A DNA stretch of 64,000 nucleotides from Cryptomeria japonica (lineage: Eukaryota; Streptophyta; Pinopsida; Cupressales; Cupressaceae): contig NC_081413.1 in assembly GCF_030272615.1 (NCBI RefSeq), positions 607,144,209 through 607,208,208 on the forward strand. The letters run 5' to 3'. This document shows positions 11,220 through 22,418 of the stretch, piece by piece (position 1 is the stretch's first letter; every line of letters starts with the position of its first letter). Made by a program: the position numbers and the translations under genes. Under the pieces are notes generated by a model. That model ran no database searches and was not told where the DNA came from. It saw nothing but the letters and a program-made list of their open reading frames with translations.

Positions 11220-12192
11220 TTACCCTCACAAAATCAACCAATAAAATAGAGGGGTAGGTAATAAATATATTATATCGATTAACCAAAGAGTAACAAGAGA
11301 AATAATAAATCAAAATCAATATAAAATAAATCACAACTATATAAATAAACAAATAAATAATAATCCAAAGGCCTAATAAATAAATATAATAACCAAGGGC
11401 AATAAATAAATAATAAACCATATAAAATAATTAAATAATACAAATAAATATTAAATCCCAATAATAAATTAGATAAATAATAAACTATATAAAATAATTA
11501 TATAATAAATTGATTTTATCATTTTTGAACTTTATTAATCAATTACCAATTAATTAAATAATCAAATACCCACAACATCTCAAGGCAACGTGACACAAGG
11601 GTCGAACGACACACTGCAAAGCGCCACAAGACAACTCAACTGTGACACTAGATTGACAAGGATGTCAACTAGGACCTAGAATATAAAGAAGGAAACTTAA
11701 GCCATCTTCAACAACTTGCCATTGGGATAAGACACTCTCAGATCTATGAGACCAAGTGGAGTCAATGTCTAGTACTTGCAATCTTGCAACCACCGATAAC
11801 CATGATACAACATATACGATAATATATCATAAATAATCAGGCAAGTGATAGAGAATCACAACGCCATATCATGTTCGCAATGAGTGGTATGACATCGTCC
11901 CTATCACGAAGACACTAGAAGACAATCAAAATCATTATATCATCAATCCCATCATCATAATCATGGAAGAAGGTTAGCATAACCATAATATCACCGAATC
12001 CATCATGAACCATGAGCACATATAAGATCACCAAGTAAATCCATCATCACCATAATCTGAGACATACAAATCATCCATAGGAGCCATCATATAACATATA
12101 TCAATATAAAAGGTATATCATCATCCATAACATCTACTCATATAGATAGAGTCGTAAACATAAATCAAAACATCACATAAGAGTCAAATCAA
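11220..12192. other. AT-rich spacer, no recognisable gene
   Basis: The first 350 bases are dominated by ATAAATAAAT-type runs. The rest is low-complexity CATCAT-rich sequence. No open frame with a recognisable domain. Confidence 0.5.
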
Positions 12193-12211
12193 TGATAGTT
12201 CTGATACTTAA

Positions 12212-13746
12212 TGTTAAGTACAAATGCCAAGCTAACAGGATGAGAGTGGGGGGTGAATCATACAAACTTAATCTTCCATAAAAACAACAGATTCAACCTT
12301 GGTAACATATACTTCAACAATATAACCAAAACTGCTTAAACATGCAAACTCATAAGCATATAAACATCAGAACATTCATAACACCAGATTTAACGTGGAA
12401 ACCCAAGTAGGGAAAAACCACTGTGGGATTTCGGACCCACTAAGAAATATACTCTTCTAGAGTATGCTCGGTTAAAAGCAAATCCTGTTAAAGATTACAA
12501 ACACATTGCTAGATGTGACCCAGTTAAGGGATTTCCCTCATATCTGTTAGGATCTTCACCTTGTTAGAAGTGACCTTGTTAAAGGATTTCAAACACTCAA
12601 TCAGAATGTCACCTTGCTAGAGGGTTTTACAAATAAGACTGTTAAGTCCACTCGGTTAAGAGATTTTCTGTCACTTTACAAAATAACAGTAATAAAAATC
12701 TATCTGCAACTTCACATCTAAAATGCTAAAGCAGATTCTTATTTGCTCAATATAATTTAGTCATAGGACTTATCTTGTCCATCTACTGGGCTCTATAATC
12801 TATTATTCAAAATAGGTCTTCAAGCTTCAGTGCTTGGTAATCACTATGTAGCATCCCTATGCATACACTTGCCCGCATTCATTGTTTATCAACAGTTCCT
12901 TATTTATAAACAATTTGCCAACCACTTAATCTCCTTGATCACATATCCCATGATCAATCATAGCCATCAGATCTTCAAACTTGACCAGGTTCAATGTATC
13001 CTTTGATCTGAAAACGTTTTACCCCGCCTTGGAACTTGCATACATTTCTTGGAACTTGTGCTAGGGTATTGCGGTTCAATCTGAGTTGTAGATCTTCCTG
13101 CCGATTTTCCTTTGCCATAGATTCTTTAACAACCTTTATACACGTTGTAACAATCATTTAATCATAACCAGCTCATCAACTTCCTTCATTAAATAATGCT
13201 TTTATTCATTCAATGCATTCTGTTATTACTCAGTTGCAACTCGGTAAATACTAGACTTCACTCGGTAGACATTTCACCTTCATTAACCGATAGCGATAAC
13301 CTTAGGGTTTACCGACTAGGTTCCTTAGGGTTTATTGACTAGGTTCTTTGCTCGGTAACATAGTATAGTATTAACCTTACAATCAACAACATATGTAGGA
13401 TATCAAAACAATCTAAACATCATGATCTCATCATTGTCTAACTCGGTAATAGTTGTCCATTGAGTAACTTATTCCTCCCCTTATTCATCACATTCTTTCT
13501 GTGTCTTTTACCGACATCTTTATACTCACCAAATCATACTTCTTAAGATATGGCAACATCATACTGAATTAGAAAATCAATTTCTTGACATCAATGACAA
13601 AATAATAATATTAAGACAGTAAACATCCTTAATCAGTTATATCCATAATCATCAACAACCTTCTCAATATCCTTATTGAAATGCCAACAATCTCTTATTG
13701 TAATTGGAATGCCAACAATCTCGCTTTGTCTGTTATAATGCCAACA
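12212..13746 (-). repeat. Copia-type LTR of the element D family, with primer-site remnant
   Basis: Reverse complement of this stretch matches the LTR at 58278-59758 along most of its length, including the ...CACCCCCC...CTCTCAT block, the TTTCCC...GGGTTTCCACGT block and the AAATCCT..AAGGT words. At its downstream edge (12193-12211) is TTAAGTATCAGAACT, a decayed tRNA-Met type primer site, so this was a 5' LTR whose internal region is gone. The flanks (CTTAA and ATCAA) do not match, so I see no target duplication. The upstream edge carries the LTR start motif three times. Confidence 0.82.
13681..13746 (-). repeat. Triplicated LTR start motif
   Basis: On the minus strand TGTTGGCAT occurs three times (13738-13746, 13709-13717, 13681-13689), 28-29 bases apart, each preceded by GAT. 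The LTR at 58278 shows a related doubled start (TGTTGATATT, then TGTTGGCATT 26 bases later). This looks like tandem growth of the LTR end. Confidence 0.65.
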
Positions 13747-13851
13747 ATCAAGTCTATCAATACTTAAATCAAAAGACAAGTCCATGAGGGACACTACACT
13801 TCCTCTTGGACTCATATTGATTAGGCTATTCTTCATCAATAACTAACACAC

Positions 13852-14080
13852 AAGTGAAATGTTTATACATAAAGTTAGAATATTCCCTAAACCTAACCTA
13901 ATTTCACCTCTACACATATCTATGGATTAGGCTTGATCCTCAATATAGGTCTATTTTCCTAAAGTGAAATGTTTAGGCTATTTATACATAAAGTTAGAAT
14001 ATTCCCTAAACCTAACCTAATTTCACCTCTACACATATCTATGGATTAGGCTTGATCCTCAATATAGGTCTATTTTCCTA
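13852..14080. repeat. Tandem duplication with a perfect 100-bp identical core
   Basis: The sequence from 13862 to 13961 recurs without visible change at 13981-14080. The preceding AAGTGAAATGTTTA is also duplicated (13852, 13962); the second copy has nine extra bases (GGCTATTTA). Identity implies a recent event. No coding content. Confidence 0.88.
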
Positions 14081-14712
14081 ATTGGTTTGAAATTGTGATT
14101 CATGGTGCAACATTAACCCAACCTTTAGTAAATTTGAATTTTAAAATTGGGTCCATATTGTTCCTTCATATTATTTATTTTGTATTGACTTGAAGCATCA
14201 GGAAATTTAAAATATATTACATAGTGTTGTAGAAAGAACTAATTAATTTTAACACATCATCTAGATCTATTCAATTTATTACACATTTCATTATTATAAT
14301 AGCTCAACATCCATATTACATCATCTATAATAGTGACATATTAGACATATTTCATGGTTGCTTGTTGTGTTCTAAAGTTATTAATCAATCCATCTAGAGA
14401 CATGACCAAGAGAGAATCACCTAGCCTAGTAATCTCCTCAAAGATGTCTATAAATATTGCTAGAAAATTATTGTAGATTCATATATTAGTTGAGACAAAC
14501 TAGTTTTTGGAGTATAAAACCTATTTTTCAGATTGGTTTCATGTAATACAAATTAATTCCAAACACATGTATTTATTAATTTGATCAAATTTTCACAATC
14601 CATAACTACATTAGTAAGCTGTTTCTGGATTTGATTGTGTATATTTTTTTGCATCAACGTTTCAAATCACACTCTATGATCCATCATTAGGATGAAAGAG
14701 GGTGTCAAGAGA
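14081..14712. other. AT-rich spacer, no recognisable gene
   Basis: No coding frames, inverted repeats or LTR termini that I can support. Confidence 0.5.
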
Positions 14713-16167
14713 TGTAAAAAATAAACCGAAATCAATTTTATATTATAAATTTTCCCTAAATCAAAATTAAAAAGTTGAATTTATTTTTTATCAAAACATC
14801 ATAAAACTGAGTTTAATATTATTGCAATGGCGTAAAATTAGGGTTTTCACAATTAGATGTATGAAAACCACTAATTTTGGGCTTAGGAACCACTACATTA
14901 AAAAGGGGTAAACCCAATAGATCTAGCCACAAATCAGAAATGAAGGGGCTGAGAATTCTTATTAGGTTTATCGGATTTATATTGATTACCCTCTTTTAAG
15001 TTGAATTGTAAAGATGTTGAAATTAGGGTAAATATGCTGAAATTGAGGTAATTATGCACAAACAGTGAGCTACAATCATTGGATCAAGGCACAAAATTGG
15101 ATCTGAGGAATGTAAGATTATTCGGACCTATTCCTAGAAGGAGTTCTTGAAATGTCGGGATCGGTATGCCTGTCGCACCAGTCCTTTGCACTTTTCATCG
15201 TCTAAAGGGGAACCTGTTCGTCTCTGTAAATAAAGCTAATCTTGAAGGCCACAACTCTATACCTGCTTCCTACACACAGAAAGAAGGGGAAATAGGTTGG
15301 GCGTAGGGGTTTGCCTAAGTCAAACCTTGACTTAGAAATTAACCTTGAATGAAATATTGCAAATACTGAAATAAACAATAGAAAGATATACCTCAGATCT
15401 ACAAGTGTTGATAATGATGCTTTGCTTCTTGAATGTAGTCACATATGTTGTGTGAAATGGCATGAACATGACAAAACCCTAATCACACATGCACGCTTGC
15501 GTATGAATGATGTAATTTTGTTCCACAATGAATGAATAAAGAGTATGTAGCCTTGAAGACCTTTGAAAATGCTTGATTATGAATGCCTCAATGCTTTTTG
15601 GTCGAATACTTGAATGGATAGATGCTTAGATGAAAACTAGTTGAGAAGAATGCCTTATATAGGGATTTCATAATTGAAATCACCTTTATGCCGACTTAGA
15701 ATTAATATATTTTTGCATGGAGTTGAATTTGAATAGAATAAGATTGCCCAATCATCCTCCTTAAATTCGAGGAAAAAAGCGTTGGACTGGTGTGTTGGGC
15801 ACCTCGGTCTCGACCACTTTTTTCCAAATTTCTAGGGATGCAAGCTATCGTGATTCTAAAGCTAAATCTAACTTGGTGGCTCAACCCAGGATGTGTAGAT
15901 ATGCAAAATATGCTTTAACAGTTGAAATTAGGGCAGGAATAAGGAAAATCAAGATAAAATGATAAAGGGCACGCTTAGAATTAAGGGCCCAAATAAGAGT
16001 GTGATGATGTAATAAAGTGGAATAAGACCCATAATATAGAATTAAATATTGATTTATTACAATAAAGGTTCTATAATGCATAAAAGAAAGGGAAATACTA
16101 AAAATAGGTGCTAGGAGAGTGTGAAATTGGACACACTAATAAAGAGTGTACAATTTGCAACGCTACA
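14713..16167 (-). repeat. Degenerate solo-type LTR related to the E1/E2 family
   Basis: On the plus strand it starts TGTAAAAAA and ends GCAACGCTACA, like the inverted ends of the E1 LTR. Blocks in the same order as E1 include CCTACACACAGAAAG, GGGTTTGCCTAAGTCAAACC, GAAATTAACC, the ATGCTTGAAT words and a TATATAGG box. Overall similarity is low and the flanks (AGAGA, ATTAT) do not match, so borders are approximate. No internal region is attached. It is best read as an old LTR of a sister family. Confidence 0.62.
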
Positions 16168-17026
16168 ATTATAACATCATTTTGAATCACAAAATAATAA
16201 TTAATATCTAAACTAAACAACCCCAATTCATTATATCATTTCAAAAACTATATTTATCTATTTATTCTAACTCTTAAATTCAAAAATAAATATAATTGAT
16301 ATTAAATTATTAATTTACTAAGATATGTTTATATAGGGCTCCTTAATTGATAAAAAATATATCATATGATTAAAATATATACAATAACATTTCTATTTTT
16401 TTTTACTTTTGTATATTATTATCTATATACAATATAAAAAATTAAACGAATCTATGTTATTTTCAAAATTAATTTTATATAATTTCTAATATAATAAATG
16501 AAATTAATTTCAATTTAATTATTTAAAATTTATATAATTTTATTATATTCATATTTATAGAATTATTTAATTGAACTTATATTTGTGAGAATAAACTGAT
16601 AAAAAAATTAATCAATAAGTACCAGATTTTATTAATTATGAATTGAAGTATACATATTAAAAAAAAAGTGATAAAATTTTGATATTTGAAATTTACTTGC
16701 TTTAGTTTTTTATATTTTAATAAAGATTGAAGGTGTCCATGAATACTTTTAGGAAATCTATTATATTCTAAGGATTAAGTTCTTCACATTAGATTTTTAT
16801 TGAACAAATGCAATTGCTTTGGAACAAGCACTGGGATAACAAGAAAGTGTATAGTGAATCTGGGATGATATATGTTGAAGTAATAATTTCTATTCTGGTG
16901 CTCTTATAAATGCTTTAGGACATCTTTTGATAATCATATTTTTTCTTTATAGCTTCTTGATCTCAAAAATAAATTTATAAAAAATATTTAAATACAACAA
17001 TAAAGTACATAAATCAACACAATTAT
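16168..17026. other. Very AT-rich spacer
   Basis: Long A/T runs without coding frames or recognisable ends. Confidence 0.5.
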
Positions 17027-17539
17027 GTGTTGGGTCAATTCACAATGGCTATTAGAAGAATTTTATCAAGATTTAATTTGAATTTGAAATTTAAAAGTTT
17101 AAGGTTCAGATCAACAATTGTTAAAATGACTGAGAAAAAATCTGTTGTGGATTGTATCACTAGAGTTGTTGAAGGTAGTGATCATATGAAGAAAGGTTTT
17201 GAGGATAGATTCACCCATGTCGAGGAGAATTACAAGAAAATTCAGGCCATTTTCATGACCATTATGTCCAATAGTCATAGAATTGTCAAGTAGATGACTG
17301 ATGCTATGAATATCATGGTGAATAATCTTGATAGTGTTCAACAGGACAAGATGTTGATCAATCTAGATGATGATAAAGACAAGACTCAGGGGGATTCTTG
17401 CCCTTGTAAGCAGACTAGGGGGAATTTGAAAAAGAAAGTTGCTACCCAAAGTGTGGATTACAAGGAGTTGAGGTCTGTTGCTGATAATATGAGTCTTCTG
17501 GAGGCTGAGGTCGCTGAGACCCTTAAGAGCCTTATGTAG
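17027..17539 (+). pseudogene. Unrecognised short ORF relic, one amber stop
   Basis: A single frame of about 170 codons interrupted only by TAG at 17291. The product is hydrophilic and looks helical, with repeated Asp/Lys/Glu/Asn and a final TAG at 17537. There is no knuckle, polymerase or other domain I know. The downstream T/G-rich stretch (17540-17760) resembles an untranslated tail. It may be the end of a mobile-element protein. The upstream boundary is uncertain. Confidence 0.35.
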
Positions 17540-18426
17540 TTTTTGTTCTTTGTTTCTTTGGTTCTGTCTCTTTCTTGTTGCTGGTCTGTGGGTCGTTGCT
17601 GGTTTTTTGTTGCCCGTCCAGGCTTTTGCTGGTTCTTTGGCTGCCATATGTATTGTTCTATCTTTTGAAACCTGTTTTGTTTTGATGTTTTGATTCTAAA
17701 CCTTTTAGAATCTTCTATGTAAAGGGTTTCGGGGCCTCTTCAAAACCTGTTTTTGCCTTAATCCAAAACAATTGCCAAAATGACTTGAGTCAAATATACG
17801 TGCTCACAAATTTAATCCAAAGTGATGAATGAGAGATCTAGGGACCAAGATCAATCTTTGGAAATGCCCGTGATGATAAGATCAAAATATAGTGAGATCA
17901 TGAACCAAATTCATGAAAACATATACTATTCATAAACTTGACATCACATTAAAAACATTATAACAAAAATATGTTCAAACCAAAAGAGAAAAGAATATAG
18001 ATATATAATTTTCACTATTACAATAACATTTCATAATAAAATCTATATAATAATTATAAACAACTATGCTTTTTCTTGATGGAGGATTTTTCATCCACAA
18101 AGTCGTGTTAGCTACTCGATACAAGAACACGAGCCTTAGGCTGAACCTCTTTGGATAAGAGGTTCATTTCGCCCGAGGAACAATCCCAACCTCATCCCTT
18201 ATGATGTTAGAGCTTTGCACTCAGTAAGACTTGATCTCTGGTGGGCTCATTAAGAACCTTTCAACTTCACCAGTAGACCAAGGGCTCAATGACAAAACAA
18301 CTTATTTTATATGTTATCATCTCTGTAAAAATATTTTGTGTACTATAACATATTTTATCTCTATCAATACAATAATTCTACACAATCTTAATACTCAATT
18401 ATTTCTTGTTATAAACAAATGACAAA
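17540..18426. other. Spacer, no recognisable gene
   Basis: A T/G-rich stretch to 17760, then AT-rich sequence. Words near 18140-18290 are GC-richer but do not match a feature I can name. Confidence 0.45.
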
Positions 18427-18866
18427 TAACATTTTACCACACTAATAAACATATCAAAATGACATGATACAAAGACATAATGAAATAGATCTTCCAATAT
18501 AACAAATCAAAGTCAACATAACCAAAGATATTCCACACAATCTTAAAAACAAATTATTTTTCACTACAATTAAAAAAAAACATTACACTACATTCATAGA
18601 CATATACATAATACAAAGACAAATGAAACAAACCTTCCAATATAACAAATCGAGGTCAATATAGACAAAGATAAATAACATTTGTAGACTTTTTTTTCTC
18701 TGTCATGACCTAATATACCATGAAACTAGACAAACTTGAACCTTATAATATACCAAGTCAGGGATAAACAACATTTTTTTTTTCCCCTGATGAGCTAATA
18801 TACCATGAAACTGAATATCCATGACATGTTTCCTATACCATGAAACTGGATATCCATGACATGTTC
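18427..18866. repeat. Diverged tandem repeats (143-bp unit, then about 38-bp unit)
   Basis: CTTCCAATATAACAAATC occurs at 18491 and 18634, 143 bases apart, with similar flanks on both sides. Further on, ATACCATGAAACTGRATATC with CATGACATGTT recurs twice in tandem at about 18793-18866. Both are noncoding. Confidence 0.6.
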
Positions 18867-21529
18867 CTTGTGCCAAAAATGCCTAGATTTCTCAGATTGG
18901 AAAGAGTTAGTTGAGAATAGTTTGTATATGTATGAAACATTGAATATTCTCAATACTATGGGTTATGGAGCACCTTGTTTTCTTTATTTATGGTTATAAT
19001 ATTAATGTGTAGATATTATTATCTATATTAAGGTGTGGACATTATCTATATTAAGGTATGGACGTTGAAAATGATAGGGTTGTTGAGATTTTTTATCACA
19101 AATCTCGAGGACAAAAATAATGGTCGTTGGTGGATTTCATGGGAGAATTTCGAGAAAAATATAATAACATAATTTATCTATTTTAAAAATCAAATAATAT
19201 TATTTCATTCGTGTAATGCATCACTTTCTTGGAATTAAATATATGTAATAATAAATAGTAGAACCTCTTTGGAGCTCTAGTATTATCTAGACCCGGCTCT
19301 TTTTGTTTTTAAAAATATTTTTGTGTAATCACTTTTTTTCACTAGTGTATTTTATATTTATTTGTAAAAAATATAATACATATTAATATGTATGTATATA
19401 TAATGCTGAAAATTTGTATATTTTATATTTTTTTCTTTGCTTTCAATTAACTTGATTTGTTTTTGATGTAATGATTAGTGTGTAAAATGATGTTTTTATA
19501 AAGAAGTTGATAAATAATTGGATTTCAATCATATTAATTGTTAAAGAGTGTAGATTTGACTTTCAATTTATCTATCTATGTCTTTGGTTCATAGCTTTAA
19601 TTGTAAAATATATTTCGTTAAGTTCTAAGATTTACAAAAAAATTTCAAATATTTTAATATTTAAATTTATTGTTTGGGTCCAAACAAATCTCTATAAAAA
19701 ATAGTCATTACTAGCCAACTAGAGTATGAAAATATTTGATTTGCATGATAGGACATTGTATAAGGACGAAGCTATTCTGGCACCAAAACAAACCTTTCGT
19801 ACAGTGTGATAGCGATGTGTTAGTCAATCTCAACCGTTTATTGCAAAATCGACGGTGTAAAACGCGCGACTAACACACATGTTAGTTAATCCGTATTGTC
19901 ATTTTGGAGCCATAATAGACACGTCCATTGTATAAAAGGGTGAACCCTAATTCATTATAGTGGATCTAAAACCTAGGGTTGATCAAAGAACATCAAAACA
20001 TCATCTTGTCACATCAACATTGTACCAACACTATAGATATATTACATGATTGTCTATTATAATTGATCATTGTACCAAGTTGTTAAATCAGTGTCATATA
20101 TTTTGTCATAACCATCTTTTTAGACCTTGTTTTACTTATTATTTTTAATATTTTCATTATTATTATTAATTTTAAGAGTAATGTTAGTTAGAAATTTTAA
20201 ATTTAATAAGGTTGAAATATTTTAAAAGAAAATAATTAATAAGTGGTGACTCGCATGAGGACATACATTTTTAATTGGCAAATTATTTATTTTCTCAAAA
20301 TACCAATTGAGCATATGTCGTAGGAGAAAATGAGAAGTTTCTAGAAGTGGATTTCAAATTCCATCTTCTTGCATGTAACCCCCCCACTATGTCAACAATC
20401 AATTTTGCATGAAGTCAATTTTGGAAAAGAATCTCTATTTTTAATCGATTCTTTTGATAGTGGGAATGGTGCACCTATTCTATATAATGTATGTTGAACT
20501 TTCAAAGAAGGGAGTTCATTTTAGTTTGGATTAAAAAAAAGTAATTTCTTGAGTTCTAGAAAATTCTTGTTAGTAGTAGTAGAATTTTGTAGTCACATTG
20601 TATGGTAGGATTTTCAAGATTTTGAAGAGATCTTATCAGGCTACAAGAAAGGAGTGAATAAGGGTAGCTCGGAGATTGAAGGCGTTTCAATAACAAGTGA
20701 CTCGTTTGATCCAGGTTCCTTCTTGTCTACTCTCATGTTTTGAAATAGATTTTTATGTAGTTGAAGAAAAATAGAATTCTATTCACTTGTATGCTTTTCC
20801 TATTGTAAATTTGTGTATATTTTGATAGAGAAGTTTTATATGCAAATAGAAAATAAAATTTGAATAATTGCCATTAATTAGTAGACTCCTTTTCAAATGC
20901 AAATGAAAATATCATTTAAGCTCTTTTTTTTTCCATTCACATTGATTTTTATTTCTTTCCAAAAATTTAGATTTCAAGGAATAAGAGTGAAACATATTAG
21001 GAACAAATTATTCTCTTTTGCCGAAGTAAATCAAGAAAAAAATCAGATTTATTTTTAGAATAGAATAACATAAATAAATACTTCTTTAGAGTATTTTTTT
21101 TAGGGAACAAAAAGAAGAGAGAAAAAAAAAAACACATGCATTTCCATTTGTTTGATTATCTTCGTGAAAGATCTTTTCTCAAAAATGTCTTCATCTTTTT
21201 TTGAATAAATATCTAGAAATTATTTATCCTTCTCTGTGATATTTTGTCTCTAAGAATGAATTTGTGAAAATGTGTCCCTCTGTTAAAATTGAATCTAAAA
21301 AAAGACATGTGTTTAATGTGCAAAATTCGATTATTTGTGAGTGCATATCTTCGATTCATTTATCTCAGAAGATATCCATATTGTGATTTTATGCACCACT
21401 GTGGTTATCATTCTCTGAGCAAATACTACCCTATATGAATATTTTCTTGTGTATATCTCTGTGGCAAAATTAGCTCTATGAAAATCATTTCTCAAATCTA
21501 TATTCAGTTTATTTAATTGCCTCTGGAAT
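18867..21529. other. AT-rich spacer with a small inverted repeat
   Basis: No gene recognised. TGTGTTAGTC at 19816-19825 is the inverse complement of GACTAACACA at 19868-19877 (42-nt loop). This could be part of a small decayed MITE, but I cannot set ends or a target duplication. Confidence 0.45.
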
Positions 21530-21735
21530 CTCTGTGTATTTTATTGATCAAAGCAATTTATCTTCCTTTGATTATTTATCTTTCAAAAATTTGTTCCTCT
21601 GTGTATTTTATTCCTCAAAGCAATTTATCCTCCTGTGAATTATTTATCTTTCAGAAATTAATCCTCTGTGTATATTTTTTTTTCCTCAAAATAATTTTCT
21701 CCCCCTATGCTTGTTCGACTCTCAGGATAATTTAT
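21530..21735. repeat. 67-bp tandem repeat, three copies
   Basis: CTCTGTGTATTTTATTSMTCAAAGCAATTTATC-type units begin near 21530, 21597 and 21664. The third is degenerate. Further diverged CCTCTGTG words lie upstream. The array directly precedes the AC microsatellite. Confidence 0.75.
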
Positions 21736-21769
21736 CCTCTATTAAACTAGATGAGTTTTAAAACATTAG

Positions 21770-21880
<111 letters not shown>

Positions 21881-21988
21881 AATATAAATATATTTTTTTA
21901 AAATTCTTATTTGGAAAGTTTCTTCTGCATTATCTAATTGGGGTTATAAATGTATTCAATACAAAAATAGAGATTTAATTAAGAGAAA

Positions 21989-21993
<5 letters not shown>

Positions 21994-22069
<76 letters not shown>
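21994..22069. repeat. (AT)n microsatellite
   Basis: Uninterrupted AT/TA alternation of about 38 units. Array length may be affected by assembly. Confidence 0.97.
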
Positions 22070-22072
<3 letters not shown>

Positions 22073-22409
22073 GATATAGACTTAAAATAATTTTAAATTA
22101 ATAAAGTAAAGAAAAACATTTCTTTAATTATAAATAAATAAATATATTAATAAATAATAAAGTATATATATCGAGTTTAGTTTCCAGCAGAGTTCCATGC
22201 AATTAAATGGACCAGATGAATCTATGATAACAAGGGCATTCATTAGTTATGGTGTGCAATAAATTTCAGCATTACAACCATAATACCTCTCTGTCCTTTC
22301 GACGTTGTCAATAATTTTCCATTTGAGCATCAGGGTTGTAATGGACAAATAAATTATATCCATATTATAGAGTTCAAAAAAAAATAAAAATTAATTAAAT
22401 ACCATATAC
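22070..22409. other. AT-rich spacer before the LINE
   Basis: Noncoding; the sequence near 22160-22370 is of more balanced composition but unrecognised. It ends at a candidate LINE target duplication. Confidence 0.45.
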
Positions 22410-22418
22410 ATAATATTA
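22410..22418. repeat. Candidate LINE target-site duplication, left
   Basis: ATAATATTA, repeated at 26105-26113 after the A-rich tail. Being pure A/T in AT-rich sequence, the match could be chance. Confidence 0.45.

Noticed and set aside
19800-19900. Small inverted repeat as a complete MITE
   Set aside because: Arms of only 10 bp and no target duplication or other copy in the window.
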